The notes: a model not told the origin generated them from the letters alone. A stretch of 37,509 nt of DNA from Pseudomonadales bacterium (GCA_016779325.1 JADHNU010000023.1:1-37509), one strand, 5' to 3'; shown: positions 1-8,790, numbered from the stretch's first letter. A program made the numbers and translations.

Positions 1-620
1 CAGGCGGACGCAAGCTGGGCCAGCGCGGTGAGGCCAAGGGTGATCGCAATGCCTGACTCCGCCGAGAAGGGGCCAAGCAGCAGGGCCTGACAGAGCACGG
101 GGGCGAGGACAAGCACCGCCAAGGCAAGGCTCGCTCCCTGGCCCCGGGCCCAGAGGTTTCGACCATCGAAAGGCAGATCGAGCGCCGCCGCCGGCAGCAC
201 CAGGGACGCGCGACCCGCGGCAAGAATACCCGCCGCAGCGCAGATCAGAAGGCCCGGCGTTCCCAGAAAAGCCAGGGGGGCGAAGGCGAGCATAGCGAGC
301 GTCATCACCAATGCCTGCAGGCCGAGGGCGGCCAGGAAACGCCACTGGCGCCGCCCCCAAGGCGAAAGACCCAGCGATGGCACGGCCTCGCTGCCCACCA
401 GCACCAGCCGCAGAATGTTCACGGACACCAGCACGTGGAGCGCGAGGGCCAACAGCAGCGCCCCAGGGAGGGCCGCCGTGGCGGCCTCCGGCGCCTGGCT
501 GGTCCAGAGCGCAAAGCCGCCGTGGGCTACCAGCGCGGGGGCGACGGCACGACCCAGCGCCCCACGACGCGCCCCGAGCACCCAAAGGGCCCCGAGAAAA
601 AGCTTGAAAGGATTGATCAT
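1..620 (-). CDS. Unknown integral membrane protein, 3' end cut by the window edge
   Basis: A continuous reading frame starts at ATG 620 and stays open to base 1, giving 206 codons without a stop. The protein is very hydrophobic. Likely membrane segments are near residues 1-17, 50-78, 97-120, 123-147 and 163-184, separated by short Arg-rich loops, for example around residues 86-94. A GR.SLVLPAAALD-like stretch near 136-149 looks like a conserved linker. I do not recognise the family. It begins 10 bases after the TGA of the upstream serine hydrolase on the same strand, so the two are probably cotranscribed. A GTG at 623 is an alternative start, and neither start has a clear ribosome binding site. 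Function is unknown; that it is a membrane protein is quite sure. Confidence 0.7.
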   Translation of the reverse strand, partial: MINPFKLFLGALWVLGARRGALGRAVAPALVAHGGFALWTSQAPEAATAALPGALLLALALHVLVSVNILRLVLVGSEAVPSLGLSPWGRRQWRFLAALGLQALVMTLAMLAFAPLAFLGTPGLLICAAAGILAAGRASLVLPAAALDLPFDGRNLWARGQGASLALAVLVLAPVLCQALLLGPFSAESGIAITLGLTALAQLASA

Positions 621-630
621 CACCAGCGCA

Positions 631-1788
631 TCATAAGCAGTCGCGGAGGGTTTGAACCAGACTCTGACCCAAGGGACTGGCGGCCACGGCCCCAGGCACC
701 TGCCGATTCACCACCAAGGCGCAGGCCAGCCCGTGGTCAAGATCGGCAAAGGCGAGCGTACCGCCCGCACCGGGATGCCCAAAACTCCCGGCTCCGAGGC
801 CAAGGGGCGTCTCGGTCGTCGGCCGCATGAACCCAAGCCCGAAGGCCGTCTCACGCTGGAGCACGGGGTCGAATCCTTGGCTCGCGGGGGCAAGCGCCTG
901 CGCCCAGAGCTCACGCCCCAGGCCTAGGCGGTCCGCTAACAGCAGGGCGTAGGCCTTCGCCAAACCCTGGGCGGTGCCGTGTAGATTCATGGCCGGCAGC
1001 ACCGCGCGCTGGAAGGCCTCGCTGTGGCCGTAGCCCCGAGGGGCCTTGGGGTGAGCAAAGGCGCGCTGGGTGAGGGATCCCGGTTCCGCCAACGCCCGAA
1101 GAAAACGGGCGTCCGGCCCGGGCCCAAGGCGCTGAGGCCGCCCGGGGACAAGCTCCACACAGCGCGCCCGGGTGGGTGCATCAAGGCCAAGGAACAACTC
1201 GAGCTCCGCGTCCTGGGCCCAGCGGCGCAGGCGAGCTCCCGTGCCTTGGCCCGTCGCGGCTAAGAGCCAAGCCTCAAGGAAGGTCCCGTAGCTTCGCGGA
1301 TGGTAGCCGTGAGCCGTCCCCGGTGCCCACGCTGGGGGCCCCGCCAGGAGGGCCGAGAGGGCCTTCGGCGCATCGCCCAGGCCCTCAAAATCGATCTCCC
1401 CTTCCGGAAACGCGGGATAGCCCGAGCGATGAGCCAGAAGCGCAGGCAGGGTCAGGCCCTCCCCTGCCGTGCCTTGCGCCTCGGGGATCAGTACCCCCAG
1501 CGGGCGATCTAGCGCCGCTTCACCCCGGGCCACGGCGTCCAGGGCGAGCATCGCCCCCAGCGGTTTTCCGGCGGAAAAGAGGCAGACCAGGCTGCGCCGA
1601 TCCCAGGGGCGGCTTCGGCCCCGGTCGGCAAAGCCGCCGTAGATATCCAGCACGTTCTCCCCGTCTCGATAAACGCAAAGCCCCGCCCCCAAGGCCTCAT
1701 CATCAATCAGCGCCTTGAAGAAGCGTTCCGCCAGCGGCTGGAAAGGAGGCGTCCAGCGCCCGCCAAGGCGTGGCCTAGGGGCGTCCAT
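631..1788 (-). CDS. Serine hydrolase, beta-lactamase/EstB (class C-like) family
   Basis: A 385-residue protein of the beta-lactamase-related esterase group (PF00144 type). The SxxK nucleophile motif is visible as SAGK at residues 72-75, following an LVCLF strand. A W-x-PGT...GYHP segment lies in mid-protein and resembles the second active-site block of EstB-type enzymes. The last third contains the GxGxxxFGHPGAGG stretch typical of the third block. Such enzymes hydrolyse short esters or beta-lactam-like amides; the substrate is not evident here. No signal peptide is seen, so it is probably cytoplasmic. I chose ATG 1788; an upstream in-frame TTG at 1818 would add ten residues. It is divergent from the sugar symporter gene and followed by a membrane protein gene. 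Confidence 0.85.
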   Translation of the reverse strand: MDAPRPRLGGRWTPPFQPLAERFFKALIDDEALGAGLCVYRDGENVLDIYGGFADRGRSRPWDRRSLVCLFSAGKPLGAMLALDAVARGEAALDRPLGVLIPEAQGTAGEGLTLPALLAHRSGYPAFPEGEIDFEGLGDAPKALSALLAGPPAWAPGTAHGYHPRSYGTFLEAWLLAATGQGTGARLRRWAQDAELELFLGLDAPTRARCVELVPGRPQRLGPGPDARFLRALAEPGSLTQRAFAHPKAPRGYGHSEAFQRAVLPAMNLHGTAQGLAKAYALLLADRLGLGRELWAQALAPASQGFDPVLQRETAFGLGFMRPTTETPLGLGAGSFGHPGAGGTLAFADLDHGLACALVVNRQVPGAVAASPLGQSLVQTLRDCL

Positions 1789-1889
1789 CTTCGATTTCCC
1801 AGCCCGCGCAAATTCCAAACAGTTGGGTCAAAATGTCGATTCCTTGCGATCGGGAGCGAAGGGTCGCGTTGCAGGAGCACAGCTGGGTC

Positions 1890-3278
1890 ATGACAACGCC
1901 GATTCCCTGGGGCCATCGCCTCGCCTATGCCGCTCCGGCCTTCGCCCTGGCGGTCGTGGGCATTCCTCTTTATGTCTATATCCCGAAATTCTATACGGAC
2001 GTGGTCGGTGCGGACATTGCGCTTGTGGGCTTCGTCCTCCTGGCCATCCGCCTTTTTGACGCGGTCAGCGACCCCCTCATCGGCGCCCTATCGGACCGCA
2101 CCCGGAGCCCCTTTGGCCGCCGACGCCCGTGGATCGCCCTCGGGGTGCCGCCCCTTGTGCTGGGGCTCTACTTTCTTTTCACGCCGCCGGCGCTCGGCCC
2201 CGAGGCCGCCCTGCTCTGGTTCGGCACCGGCATGTTTGTGGTGTTCTTCGCCTGGACCGCGATTACGGTCCCCTACGAATCCCTCGGCGCCGAAATCACC
2301 TCCGATTACGATGAGCGGACTTCGATTTTGGCCCTGCGCGATGGCGCCCTGATTCTTGGCACGATCCTCGCCGCCGCCTCCCCCGCCCTCATCCAAGGCG
2401 TGCTTGGGCTGGAGCCCGGCGCTGAGGGAGAGCGGCAGAAGTTTCGGGCCGTCGCCCTCAGCTATGCCCCCCTGGTGCTGTTCGCCTGCCTCGCCTGCGT
2501 CCTGCTGGTGAAGGAACGTCACGGCTATCGCCGCGCGACCGCCTTCCCAAACCTGCGGACCCTCCAGGAACGGCTGCAGAACCGCCCTTTCCGCATCTTG
2601 CTGGCCAGCTACACCATCGCCGCCATCGGCAGCAATCTCCCGGCCACCCTCATTCCCTACTACGTCGATTACGTCATTGGCGACCCCAACGTAGAGCAAT
2701 ACCTGCTGCTCTACTTCCTCACGGGCGTACTGCTCCTGCCCTTCTGGGTTCGCCTTGCCCGCCGCATCGGTAAGAAACCCGCCTGGCTCGCGGCGGCGGC
2801 CCTCAATTCCGTCACCTTTGCCGGCGTCTTCTTCCTTGGGCCGGGAGACAGTCAGGCCTATGCGGTCTTGGTGGTGGCTTCTGGCCTGGGCTTTGGCGCA
2901 ACCCTGGCCCTGCCCTCCGCCATGCAGGCCGACGTCATCGACTACGAAGAGGTGCGTACCGGGGAGCGTAAGGAAGGGGAAATCATTGGCCTTTGGGCCG
3001 TCAGCAAGAAGCTGGCGGCAGCCTTCGGGGTGTTTATCGCCTTTCCCATACTGGGCGCCGTGGGCTACGTCCCTAATGCGGCGCAACCGGAAGCCGTGGT
3101 GCTGACGCTTAAGGTGCTTTATGCCCTGGTGCCTAGCCTGTTTAACCTATTGGGGCTTTGGGTCGCCTGGCATTATCCCATCGACCGCGCCGTCCACGAA
3201 CGCATTTTGGCCGCCGCGGCGGCCCGGCGGGCCGGACGCCCCTTCGAAGATCCCCTGGAGGCGCCGGCACGCCCATGA
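1890..3278 (+). CDS. GPH-family (glycoside-pentoside-hexuronide) cation symporter
   Basis: A 462-residue major facilitator protein with about 12 predicted membrane segments. The signature of the GPH/MelB group is clear near the N-terminus: DAVSDPLIGALSDR at residues 57-70 followed by GRRRPW at 76-81. Acidic residues in the first half and a basic cytoplasmic loop near RTLQERLQNRPFR fit a cation-coupled sugar carrier in the inner membrane. The C-terminal half has DVIDYEEVRTGERKEG, another family hallmark. I start it at ATG 1890, preceded by AGGAG at 1873-1877, rather than at an upstream in-frame ATG at 1833 that would add a hydrophilic extension without a ribosome binding site. The stop overlaps the next gene as ATGA. 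The exact sugar cannot be read from sequence. Confidence 0.88.
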   Translation: MTTPIPWGHRLAYAAPAFALAVVGIPLYVYIPKFYTDVVGADIALVGFVLLAIRLFDAVSDPLIGALSDRTRSPFGRRRPWIALGVPPLVLGLYFLFTPPALGPEAALLWFGTGMFVVFFAWTAITVPYESLGAEITSDYDERTSILALRDGALILGTILAAASPALIQGVLGLEPGAEGERQKFRAVALSYAPLVLFACLACVLLVKERHGYRRATAFPNLRTLQERLQNRPFRILLASYTIAAIGSNLPATLIPYYVDYVIGDPNVEQYLLLYFLTGVLLLPFWVRLARRIGKKPAWLAAAALNSVTFAGVFFLGPGDSQAYAVLVVASGLGFGATLALPSAMQADVIDYEEVRTGERKEGEIIGLWAVSKKLAAAFGVFIAFPILGAVGYVPNAAQPEAVVLTLKVLYALVPSLFNLLGLWVAWHYPIDRAVHERILAAAAARRAGRPFEDPLEAPARP

Positions 3279-4249
3279 ACACCCTGCCCCGACGCCTGCT
3301 CACCCTGCCACTGCTGGCCCTCGCCACCACCCTGATGGTGGCCAGCCTGCCGCTTTGGTGGCCCCTCACCGCACTCCTCGCCCTCGTCCATCCCGGCGCC
3401 CGTGCCGCTCCCCGGGTCATGGCCTTCTTCACCCTTTATCTACTCTGCGAGAGCGCTGGCGTGCTTGCCGCGGCTTGGCTTTGGGTGCGCCATCCCACCC
3501 ATGGGCCGGCTTTTGTGGAAGCCAACTACGGTCTGCAGAGCTGGTGGGCCAGCACCCTCAAAAACGGCGCCGAGCGGCTCTTCCGCCTCCGCTTCGAGGT
3601 GACGGGAAGGGAGGCCTTCAACGGCGCCGAAGCGCCCCTGGTTTTGCCCCGCCACAGCTCCATGGGCGATACGGTGCTGCCCGTCGTCTTCTTTGCCATG
3701 CCCACGGGCTATCGGCTTCGCTATGTCTTGAAGCGCGAGCTGCTCTTTGACCCCTGCCTCGATATTGTCGGCCAGCGCCTCCCAAACTACTTTGCGCGCC
3801 GGGGCGCCGGTGCCACGGAACGGGAAGTGGCCGGCGTGGTGTCCCTCCTTAAGGATCTTCCTCCGCACCATGGCCTGCTGCTGTATCCGGAAGGCACTCG
3901 CTTCTCCAAAGGTAAGCGCCAAGCCGTATTGGCAAGGCTGCGGGAAAAAGGGGACAGGGAAGCGCTGGCGCGCGCCGAGGGCTGGCCTGGCCTCCTCCCC
4001 CCCCGCCCCGGCGGACTCCGGGGTGTGCTCGCTCATAATCCGGGTCGCGACCTGCTGCTGCTGGCGCACCGGGGTTTCGAGCAGTCTGCGAGCTTCGCCC
4101 AGCTCTTCAACGGAAGCTGGCTCGACACCACCGTGAAGCTGCATTTTTGGCGCGTACCCTTTGCCTCCATTCCGCAAGACCCAAGCGCCCAAGCCGCCTT
4201 CATCTACGATCTCTGGGACACCATGCAGGCCAAGCTCGACGCCCTGTGA
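3275..4249 (+). CDS. 1-acylglycerol-3-phosphate-type acyltransferase (LPLAT family)
   Basis: A 324-residue membrane-associated acyltransferase. The catalytic H(X)4D motif is HSSMGD at residues 127-132, and the acceptor-binding PEGTR motif follows about 80 residues later, directly before FSKGKR. Two hydrophobic stretches at about residues 6-36 and 48-70 anchor it. Enzymes of this family transfer an acyl chain from acyl-CoA or acyl-ACP to a lysophospholipid or similar acceptor at the inner membrane. The start ATG 3275 lies inside the stop of the symporter gene (ATGA overlap), so translation is probably coupled. The pairing with a sugar symporter is unexpected; the acceptor may not be a standard phospholipid. 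Confidence 0.87.
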   Translation: MNTLPRRLLTLPLLALATTLMVASLPLWWPLTALLALVHPGARAAPRVMAFFTLYLLCESAGVLAAAWLWVRHPTHGPAFVEANYGLQSWWASTLKNGAERLFRLRFEVTGREAFNGAEAPLVLPRHSSMGDTVLPVVFFAMPTGYRLRYVLKRELLFDPCLDIVGQRLPNYFARRGAGATEREVAGVVSLLKDLPPHHGLLLYPEGTRFSKGKRQAVLARLREKGDREALARAEGWPGLLPPRPGGLRGVLAHNPGRDLLLLAHRGFEQSASFAQLFNGSWLDTTVKLHFWRVPFASIPQDPSAQAAFIYDLWDTMQAKLDAL

Positions 4250-4311
4250 ACTTGCGGGACCGGGGGGATCGGGAGAGACTCGCCCCCTGGGTTTTTGGGG
4301 AGAGAAACCGC

Positions 4312-5607
4312 ATGGCAGACCTTATCGCGCTATCGAGCAAAATCATCGATGACGGTTACGACGACGGCAGCGTCGGCCCGCTCAACCGCATTAACCATGA
4401 ACTCAGCGTACTTGATGACAACATCGCCATGGTTGAAGCCTTCAGCCACGCCGTGTGCTTCAAGACCGATGCGGGCCTCGCGGTGTTTGACACCAGCGGC
4501 GCCCAGGGGGGCGAGCGCGTCGTGTCGGCGATTCGCCATTGGACCGACAGCCCCTTCCATACGGTGGTTTATACCCACGGCCATGTGGATCACGTGGGGG
4601 GCAGCGGCTTCTTTGCCGCCGATGGGGCGGCCCGGAGTCATCCCATTCGCTGGGTGGGCCATGAAAACGTCGGCAAGCGCTTTGACCGTTACACCCTGAC
4701 CGACGGCTACAACCAAGCCATCAACGAGCGGCAATTTGGCGCCTTTAAGCGTCGAGGCTATGGCATCGGCGATGAGGGCCGTTTCCTCCCCAGCGAGGCG
4801 GTGCGGCCCAGCACCACCTACGAAGATACGATCAGCCTGAAGGTGGGCGATCTCGACCTCGAGCTCATTCACGCCAAGGGCGAAACGGACGATCACACCT
4901 GGGCCTATATCCCCGAGCACAAGGCCATCTGCGCCGGGGACTTTTTCATCTGGAATTTCCCTAACTGCGGCAACCCGCAGAAGGTTCAGCGCTACCCCCT
5001 CGAGTGGGCCGGCGCCATGCGCGCCATGATGGAGCGGGAAGTGGAGCTGTTCCTCCCGGCCCACGGCTTGCCCATCGCTGGGGCCGAGCGGATCCGCACG
5101 GTGCTCACGGACGTGGCCACGACGCTGGAAGGGTTAGTAAGCGATGTGCTGGAGCGTATGAACGGCGGTCTACCCCTCGACCACATCCTCCACGACGTAA
5201 AAGTGGCGCCGGGGATCCTGGAAAAGCCCTGGATGAAACCCCTCTACGACGAGCCCGAGTTCGTGGTCCGGAACATTTGGCGGCTTTATGGGGGCTGGTG
5301 GGATGGCAATCCCGCGCGCCTCAAGCCTGCCCGGGACGCGCTGCTGGCCTCGGAAATCGCCCGCCTTGCCGGGGGCGCCGAGGTACTTGCGAAAACCGCT
5401 CAGGGTCACGCCGACGCCGGCGACTTCCGCCTGGCCTGTCATCTTGTTGAGTTCGCCGCCCTTGCGGAGCCGGAGAACCTTACAGTGCATGGCCTGCGCG
5501 CCGAGATCTACCAAGCTCGGCGTAACCAGGAAACGTCCCTGATGGCGAAGGGGATCTTTGGCACCGCCGCCAATGTTTCCAAGCAGAAGATCGATCCCGA
5601 GGCCTAG
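4312..5607 (+). CDS. Metallo-beta-lactamase-fold hydrolase, short alkyl-sulfatase-like
   Basis: A 431-residue protein with a complete binuclear metal site: HGHVDH at residues 89-94, His195 in GETDDH, Asp210 in CAGDFF and His251 in PAHG. After the catalytic domain, residues about 300-415 form a helical segment beginning near YGGWWDGNPARLKPA, which resembles the alkyl sulfatase dimerisation domain (PF14863 type). The SCP2-like C-terminal domain of full SdsA1-type alkylsulfatases, which are about 650 residues long, is absent. No signal peptide is visible. The likely role is hydrolysis of a sulfate ester or another ester or lactone; the substrate is unknown. The start is supported by GGGGAGAG at 4297-4304. 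It is convergent with the gamma-glutamyltransferase gene. Confidence 0.85.
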   Translation: MADLIALSSKIIDDGYDDGSVGPLNRINHELSVLDDNIAMVEAFSHAVCFKTDAGLAVFDTSGAQGGERVVSAIRHWTDSPFHTVVYTHGHVDHVGGSGFFAADGAARSHPIRWVGHENVGKRFDRYTLTDGYNQAINERQFGAFKRRGYGIGDEGRFLPSEAVRPSTTYEDTISLKVGDLDLELIHAKGETDDHTWAYIPEHKAICAGDFFIWNFPNCGNPQKVQRYPLEWAGAMRAMMEREVELFLPAHGLPIAGAERIRTVLTDVATTLEGLVSDVLERMNGGLPLDHILHDVKVAPGILEKPWMKPLYDEPEFVVRNIWRLYGGWWDGNPARLKPARDALLASEIARLAGGAEVLAKTAQGHADAGDFRLACHLVEFAALAEPENLTVHGLRAEIYQARRNQETSLMAKGIFGTAANVSKQKIDPEA

Positions 5608-5619
5608 CTTAGGGGCCTC
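5599..5619 (+). other. Stem-loop with the TAG stop in its loop
   Basis: GAGGCC at 5599-5604 pairs with GGCCTC at 5614-5619, leaving a 9-base loop that starts with the TAG stop (5605-5607) of the metallo-hydrolase gene. No U-tract follows, so it is not a classical terminator. It may protect the 3' end or help transcription stop between these convergent genes. Confidence 0.4.
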
Positions 5620-5621
5620 TC

Positions 5622-5649
5622 GGTGGGGCCCCGCCTAGGGGCGCCCACC
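5622..5649 (-). terminator. Strong GC-rich hairpin, TAG stop of ggt in its loop
   Basis: GGTGGG (5622-5627) pairs with CCCACC (5644-5649), and GCCCC (5628-5632) pairs with GGGGC (5638-5642). This gives 11 base pairs with one bulged base at 5643 and a 5-base loop. On the minus strand the loop reads TAGGC and its TAG is the stop codon of the gamma-glutamyltransferase gene. There is no U-tract on either side. It lies between two convergent genes, so it could act as a U-less bidirectional terminator; that role is inference. Confidence 0.45.
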
Positions 5650-7368
5650 GCTCATCACGTTGCCTTCCCGGCGTGGGTCTGCCGCGCCCGCAAGGCCCGC
5701 TTCCGTGACCACGATAACGTGGAGACCGGAGTTCTCCCCCTCCCGCTCTTGCACGTCGAACCCTGCGGCCCGTAGGGAGGCGGCGAGTTCCGCCCCAGGG
5801 GCTACGCCGGTCTCAACCCGAACCGCGGCGCCCCGGGCGATGATGTTGGGAAAGCTCACGGCCTCTTCAACGGAAAGGCCCCAGTCCTGCACGCCGAGGA
5901 TGGTTTTGGCCGTGTAGGCAGGGATCGAGTTCCCCCCCGGCGAGCCGGTGACCATGAGCAGCTGGCCCTCGGCATCGAAGAGCATGGTGGGGGACATGGA
6001 GGAGCGAGGCCGTGCCCCGGGCCGTACGGCATTGGCGGGCTCGGGCCCCTCCGGCGCATAGGTCCGTGCGAAATCGGTCATTTCGTTATTCAGCACAAAG
6101 CCCGCAGCCCAGCGAGACGAGCCAAAGGGCCCCTCTACGGTCATGGTGGAGGAAACGGCATTGCCCTCTCCATCCACAATGGAGAAGTGGGTCGTGCCCG
6201 CCAGCTCGTGAGTGGTGTCTCGCGCGAAGGTCGCCAGGCTGGGACCGCCGAGCACGGCGGCGGGATCCCCATGGGTCGGCGCCTCCGAGGGGGCGGGGCG
6301 CTCGGTGGCGCGATGCTCAAGATAGGCGGGATCGAGGAGGCCTTCCAGGGGCACGCTAACCCGATCGGGATCGCCGAAGTAATAATCCCGGTCGGCGTAG
6401 GCTAAGCGCTGGGCTTCCACAAAGGCCTGCACCCGCTCCGCCAACGTGCCCTCCGCCGGCACCAGGTGGTCATACTGCTTAGCGATCATGATTTGCATGG
6501 CCCCGGAGGACGGAGGAGACGCCGTGCAGATGGATAGGGTGCGCCAGGGTCCGCAGACCACCTCCCGCTCCACCGCCGCATAGGTCGCCAGATCCTCTAG
6601 CGAAAGGCTGCCCCCCAGGGGCGCCGCCTGCGCGCTGGCCACGATGGCCTCGGCAATTTCCCCTTTATAAAACGCCTTGGGGCCTTCCGACGCCACGCGC
6701 CGAAGCGTCTGTGCATAGGCCGGATTGCGCACCGTAGCGCCCGCGGCGAGGGGCTCGCCGCCGGGGAAAAAGTAGTCCGCGGCGCCAGGGTTTTCGTCAA
6801 TGCGGGCGATGGGCGCCAGGCGGGCAAGCGTAGCGGCCATTTTGCCGGTGACGGTGAAACCCGTCTCCGCCAGCCGAATCGCCGGCTCGAACACCGTGGC
6901 CCAGGGCAGCTTCCCATAGCGGTCGTGGGCGAGCTTATAAAGCGCCACGGCTCCGGGAACCCCCACGGCCCGCCCGCTCTGCCAAGCCTTGACGTAATTC
7001 ATGGGCGCTTCGTTTTCCATGAACATATCAATGCTGGCCCCCGCCGGCGCCCGTTCCCGGCCGTCGAGGAAGCTCAGCTCCCCCTCCGCAGCCTGGAAAA
7101 CCAACATAAACCCGCCGCCCCCGAGGCCCGAACTCTCCGGCTCGACCAGGCCCAGCACCGCATGGGCCGCAATCGCCGCGTCCACCGCATGGCCGCCCTG
7201 GGCCAGCATTTCCGCCGCCGCCGCCGTGGCATCGGGGTTCGCCACGGTGGCCATCCATCCATGGGGCCAGGTCGGGGCCGCCGAGGCGTCCGCCGCGCCG
7301 GAACGATCGGCCTCGGCGCCACAGCCGAGAAGCGCTAAAACCAGCAAGGGGAGGGTTAAACGGGTCAC
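5635..7368 (-). CDS. ggt: Gamma-glutamyltransferase, predicted lipoprotein
   Basis: A 577-residue glutathione hydrolase/gamma-glutamyl transferase. The autocatalytic nucleophile Thr is at about residue 392 in GTTHFS, followed by the usual VDGEGNAVS strand. The PPSSG block (near 285-290) and GSPGG block (about 475) that hold the gamma-glutamyl group are present. The enzyme is made as a proenzyme and cut just before that Thr. The N-terminus is a lipoprotein signal ending in LLGC, so it is probably tethered to a membrane in the periplasm. I prefer GTG 7368 because GGAG sits six bases before it; ATG codons at 7380 and 7374 are upstream alternatives. It is the last gene of the operon running from the SnoaL-like gene. 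Confidence 0.93.
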   Translation of the reverse strand: MTRLTLPLLVLALLGCGAEADRSGAADASAAPTWPHGWMATVANPDATAAAAEMLAQGGHAVDAAIAAHAVLGLVEPESSGLGGGGFMLVFQAAEGELSFLDGRERAPAGASIDMFMENEAPMNYVKAWQSGRAVGVPGAVALYKLAHDRYGKLPWATVFEPAIRLAETGFTVTGKMAATLARLAPIARIDENPGAADYFFPGGEPLAAGATVRNPAYAQTLRRVASEGPKAFYKGEIAEAIVASAQAAPLGGSLSLEDLATYAAVEREVVCGPWRTLSICTASPPSSGAMQIMIAKQYDHLVPAEGTLAERVQAFVEAQRLAYADRDYYFGDPDRVSVPLEGLLDPAYLEHRATERPAPSEAPTHGDPAAVLGGPSLATFARDTTHELAGTTHFSIVDGEGNAVSSTMTVEGPFGSSRWAAGFVLNNEMTDFARTYAPEGPEPANAVRPGARPRSSMSPTMLFDAEGQLLMVTGSPGGNSIPAYTAKTILGVQDWGLSVEEAVSFPNIIARGAAVRVETGVAPGAELAASLRAAGFDVQEREGENSGLHVIVVTEAGLAGAADPRREGNVMSGGRP

Positions 7369-7387
7369 GAGCATCTCCATTAAGCAA

Positions 7388-7406
7388 CCTAGGGGCTAAG
7401 CCTAGG
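7388..7406 (-). other. Inverted CCTAGG repeat over the amidase stop
   Basis: Two CCTAGG copies at 7388-7393 and 7401-7406 are separated by seven bases and can form a 6-bp stem. The right-hand copy contains the amidase TAG stop. It lies in the 33-base gap between the amidase and gamma-glutamyltransferase genes. Each copy is itself a palindrome, so the pairing may be fortuitous. Confidence 0.3.
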
Positions 7407-8790
7407 GAAAAGGCGGCCGACGATCATGCTCCGGCGCCTGGGCCTCGCAGGCCGCGGCCAGGCGAAGCAGGATGGACTCCTCTCCGCGCCGGCCCACGAG
7501 CTGCACCGCGCACGGCAAGCCCTCGGCGGAGAAGCCAAAGGGCAGCGTGATGCTCGGATGCCCACTGTAATTGAAGGGCGCCGTAAAGGTGAGGGGATCG
7601 GCGTAGCCCTCGAAGGCCAGGGCATCCATGGCGTCGAGGGGCAAGGGCAAAAAGGGCATGGCGGGCAGCAACACCGCATCTACTTTTTCGAAAAAGCGAT
7701 CGAGCGCGCAGGTGTAGGCCACCCGCTCCTGCTCCAGGCGAGCATACGCCTGGGCCGAGGCCCGATGGCCCAGATCCAAGAGCGCAGCGAGCACCGGCCC
7801 ATAGTGCGCGCGCTTCGCTGGAAAGGTTTTTTCGTGGGCAAGCGCCGCTTCCACTCCCGCGGTTACGGACCAGCCCTCAATGAGCGCGGCAGAGAGGGGA
7901 GGCGCTGCGGCGCTGAGGTGCACCCCGGCGCCCGCGAGGGCGCCCGCGGCACCGGCCCCCGCCTCGCCCAAGCGCGCATCGACGCCCCGCTGCCAAAGGC
8001 CCTCAGGAAAGGCGACGCGTAGGCCCGCCGGGGGCTGGCGCAGGGCCGCTTCAAAGTCTTCTTCCGGGAAGGGCGCACTTCGCGGGTCGCCTGCCTCAGG
8101 TCCCGAGAGCACCGTCAGCAGGCGCGCCCCATCGCGGACGGACCGTGTCATGGGCCCCAGGTGATCCAGCGACGACGCCAGAGGGAAAACGCCAGCGGTG
8201 CTGACCCGTCCGAAGGTGGGTTTAAGGCCTACGACCCCACAGGCGGCGCTGGGAAAGCGAATGGACCCCCCGGTGTCCGTACCGAGGGCGCCAAAACAGA
8301 GCCCGGCCGCCGTGGCAACGCCGGAGCCGCTGGAAGATACGCCGGTCCAGTGCTCTGGGGCCCAGGGGTTGCGCGGCGTCGGGAGATCGGGATGGTGCTG
8401 AGAATAGGCCCCCTCGGTGAGCCGCAGCTTACCGAGAACAATTGCCCCCTCAGCCAGGAGACGCTTAAGCGCCGGGGCATGCTCGGCCGCCGGGGCAACG
8501 CCGTGAACGCGCCCCCCCACGCCCGTGGGCAGGCCCTTTTGGTCCACTAAATCCTTTAGGGCGAGGGGAATGCCATGCAATCGGCCCAGGGGCTGGCCCG
8601 CCGCGCGCTGCGCGTCGAGGGCCGTCGCCCGCGCCAGCGCGCCTTCAGCATCGAGGGACACGAAGGCCGAGAGGGCTTCGGCATGCTGGCATCGGCGAAG
8701 CATCTGCCGCACGAGCGAGACCGCGGAGAGGTGCCCGCTGCGCAGCGCATCAACCGTATCAACCAAACTTTGATAGTGAAAAGCAGACAC
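7402..8790 (-). CDS. Amidase signature family hydrolase
   Basis: A 462-residue amidase signature enzyme. The Ser-cisSer-Lys triad elements are visible: Lys79 in LALKD, the Ser-rich GVSSSGSG loop at 150-157 and the nucleophile Ser176 in TDTGGSIR. Family members cleave carboxamides, for example in amino acid amides, aryl amides or gamma-glutamyl and carbamoyl compounds; the substrate is not resolved here. No GatB partner is nearby, so it is not likely to be the GatCAB subunit. I start at GTG 8790, four bases after GGGAGG; an adjacent TTG at 8793 is too close to that site. It lies between the FAD dehydrogenase and gamma-glutamyltransferase genes on the same strand. Confidence 0.9.
   Translation of the reverse strand: MSAFHYQSLVDTVDALRSGHLSAVSLVRQMLRRCQHAEALSAFVSLDAEGALARATALDAQRAAGQPLGRLHGIPLALKDLVDQKGLPTGVGGRVHGVAPAAEHAPALKRLLAEGAIVLGKLRLTEGAYSQHHPDLPTPRNPWAPEHWTGVSSSGSGVATAAGLCFGALGTDTGGSIRFPSAACGVVGLKPTFGRVSTAGVFPLASSLDHLGPMTRSVRDGARLLTVLSGPEAGDPRSAPFPEEDFEAALRQPPAGLRVAFPEGLWQRGVDARLGEAGAGAAGALAGAGVHLSAAAPPLSAALIEGWSVTAGVEAALAHEKTFPAKRAHYGPVLAALLDLGHRASAQAYARLEQERVAYTCALDRFFEKVDAVLLPAMPFLPLPLDAMDALAFEGYADPLTFTAPFNYSGHPSITLPFGFSAEGLPCAVQLVGRRGEESILLRLAAACEAQAPEHDRRPPFP

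Noticed and set aside
311-830. Small plus-strand open frames near the left edge
   Set aside because: They lie over a hydrophobic minus-strand gene and the end of the serine hydrolase, are Pro/Arg-rich and have no ribosome binding site.
1833-1889. N-terminal extension of the sugar symporter from ATG 1833
   Set aside because: The extension is hydrophilic, lacks a ribosome binding site and is not like family members; ATG 1890 fits better.
2088-3086. Long open frame antisense to the GPH symporter gene
   Set aside because: The plus-strand protein has a clear family match; the antisense frame is open only because of GC-rich third positions and its translation is low-complexity.
3440-5064. Open frames opposite the acyltransferase and metallo-hydrolase genes (3440-4192 and 4330-5064)
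   Set aside because: Both sense genes have complete catalytic motifs; the antisense products match nothing I know.
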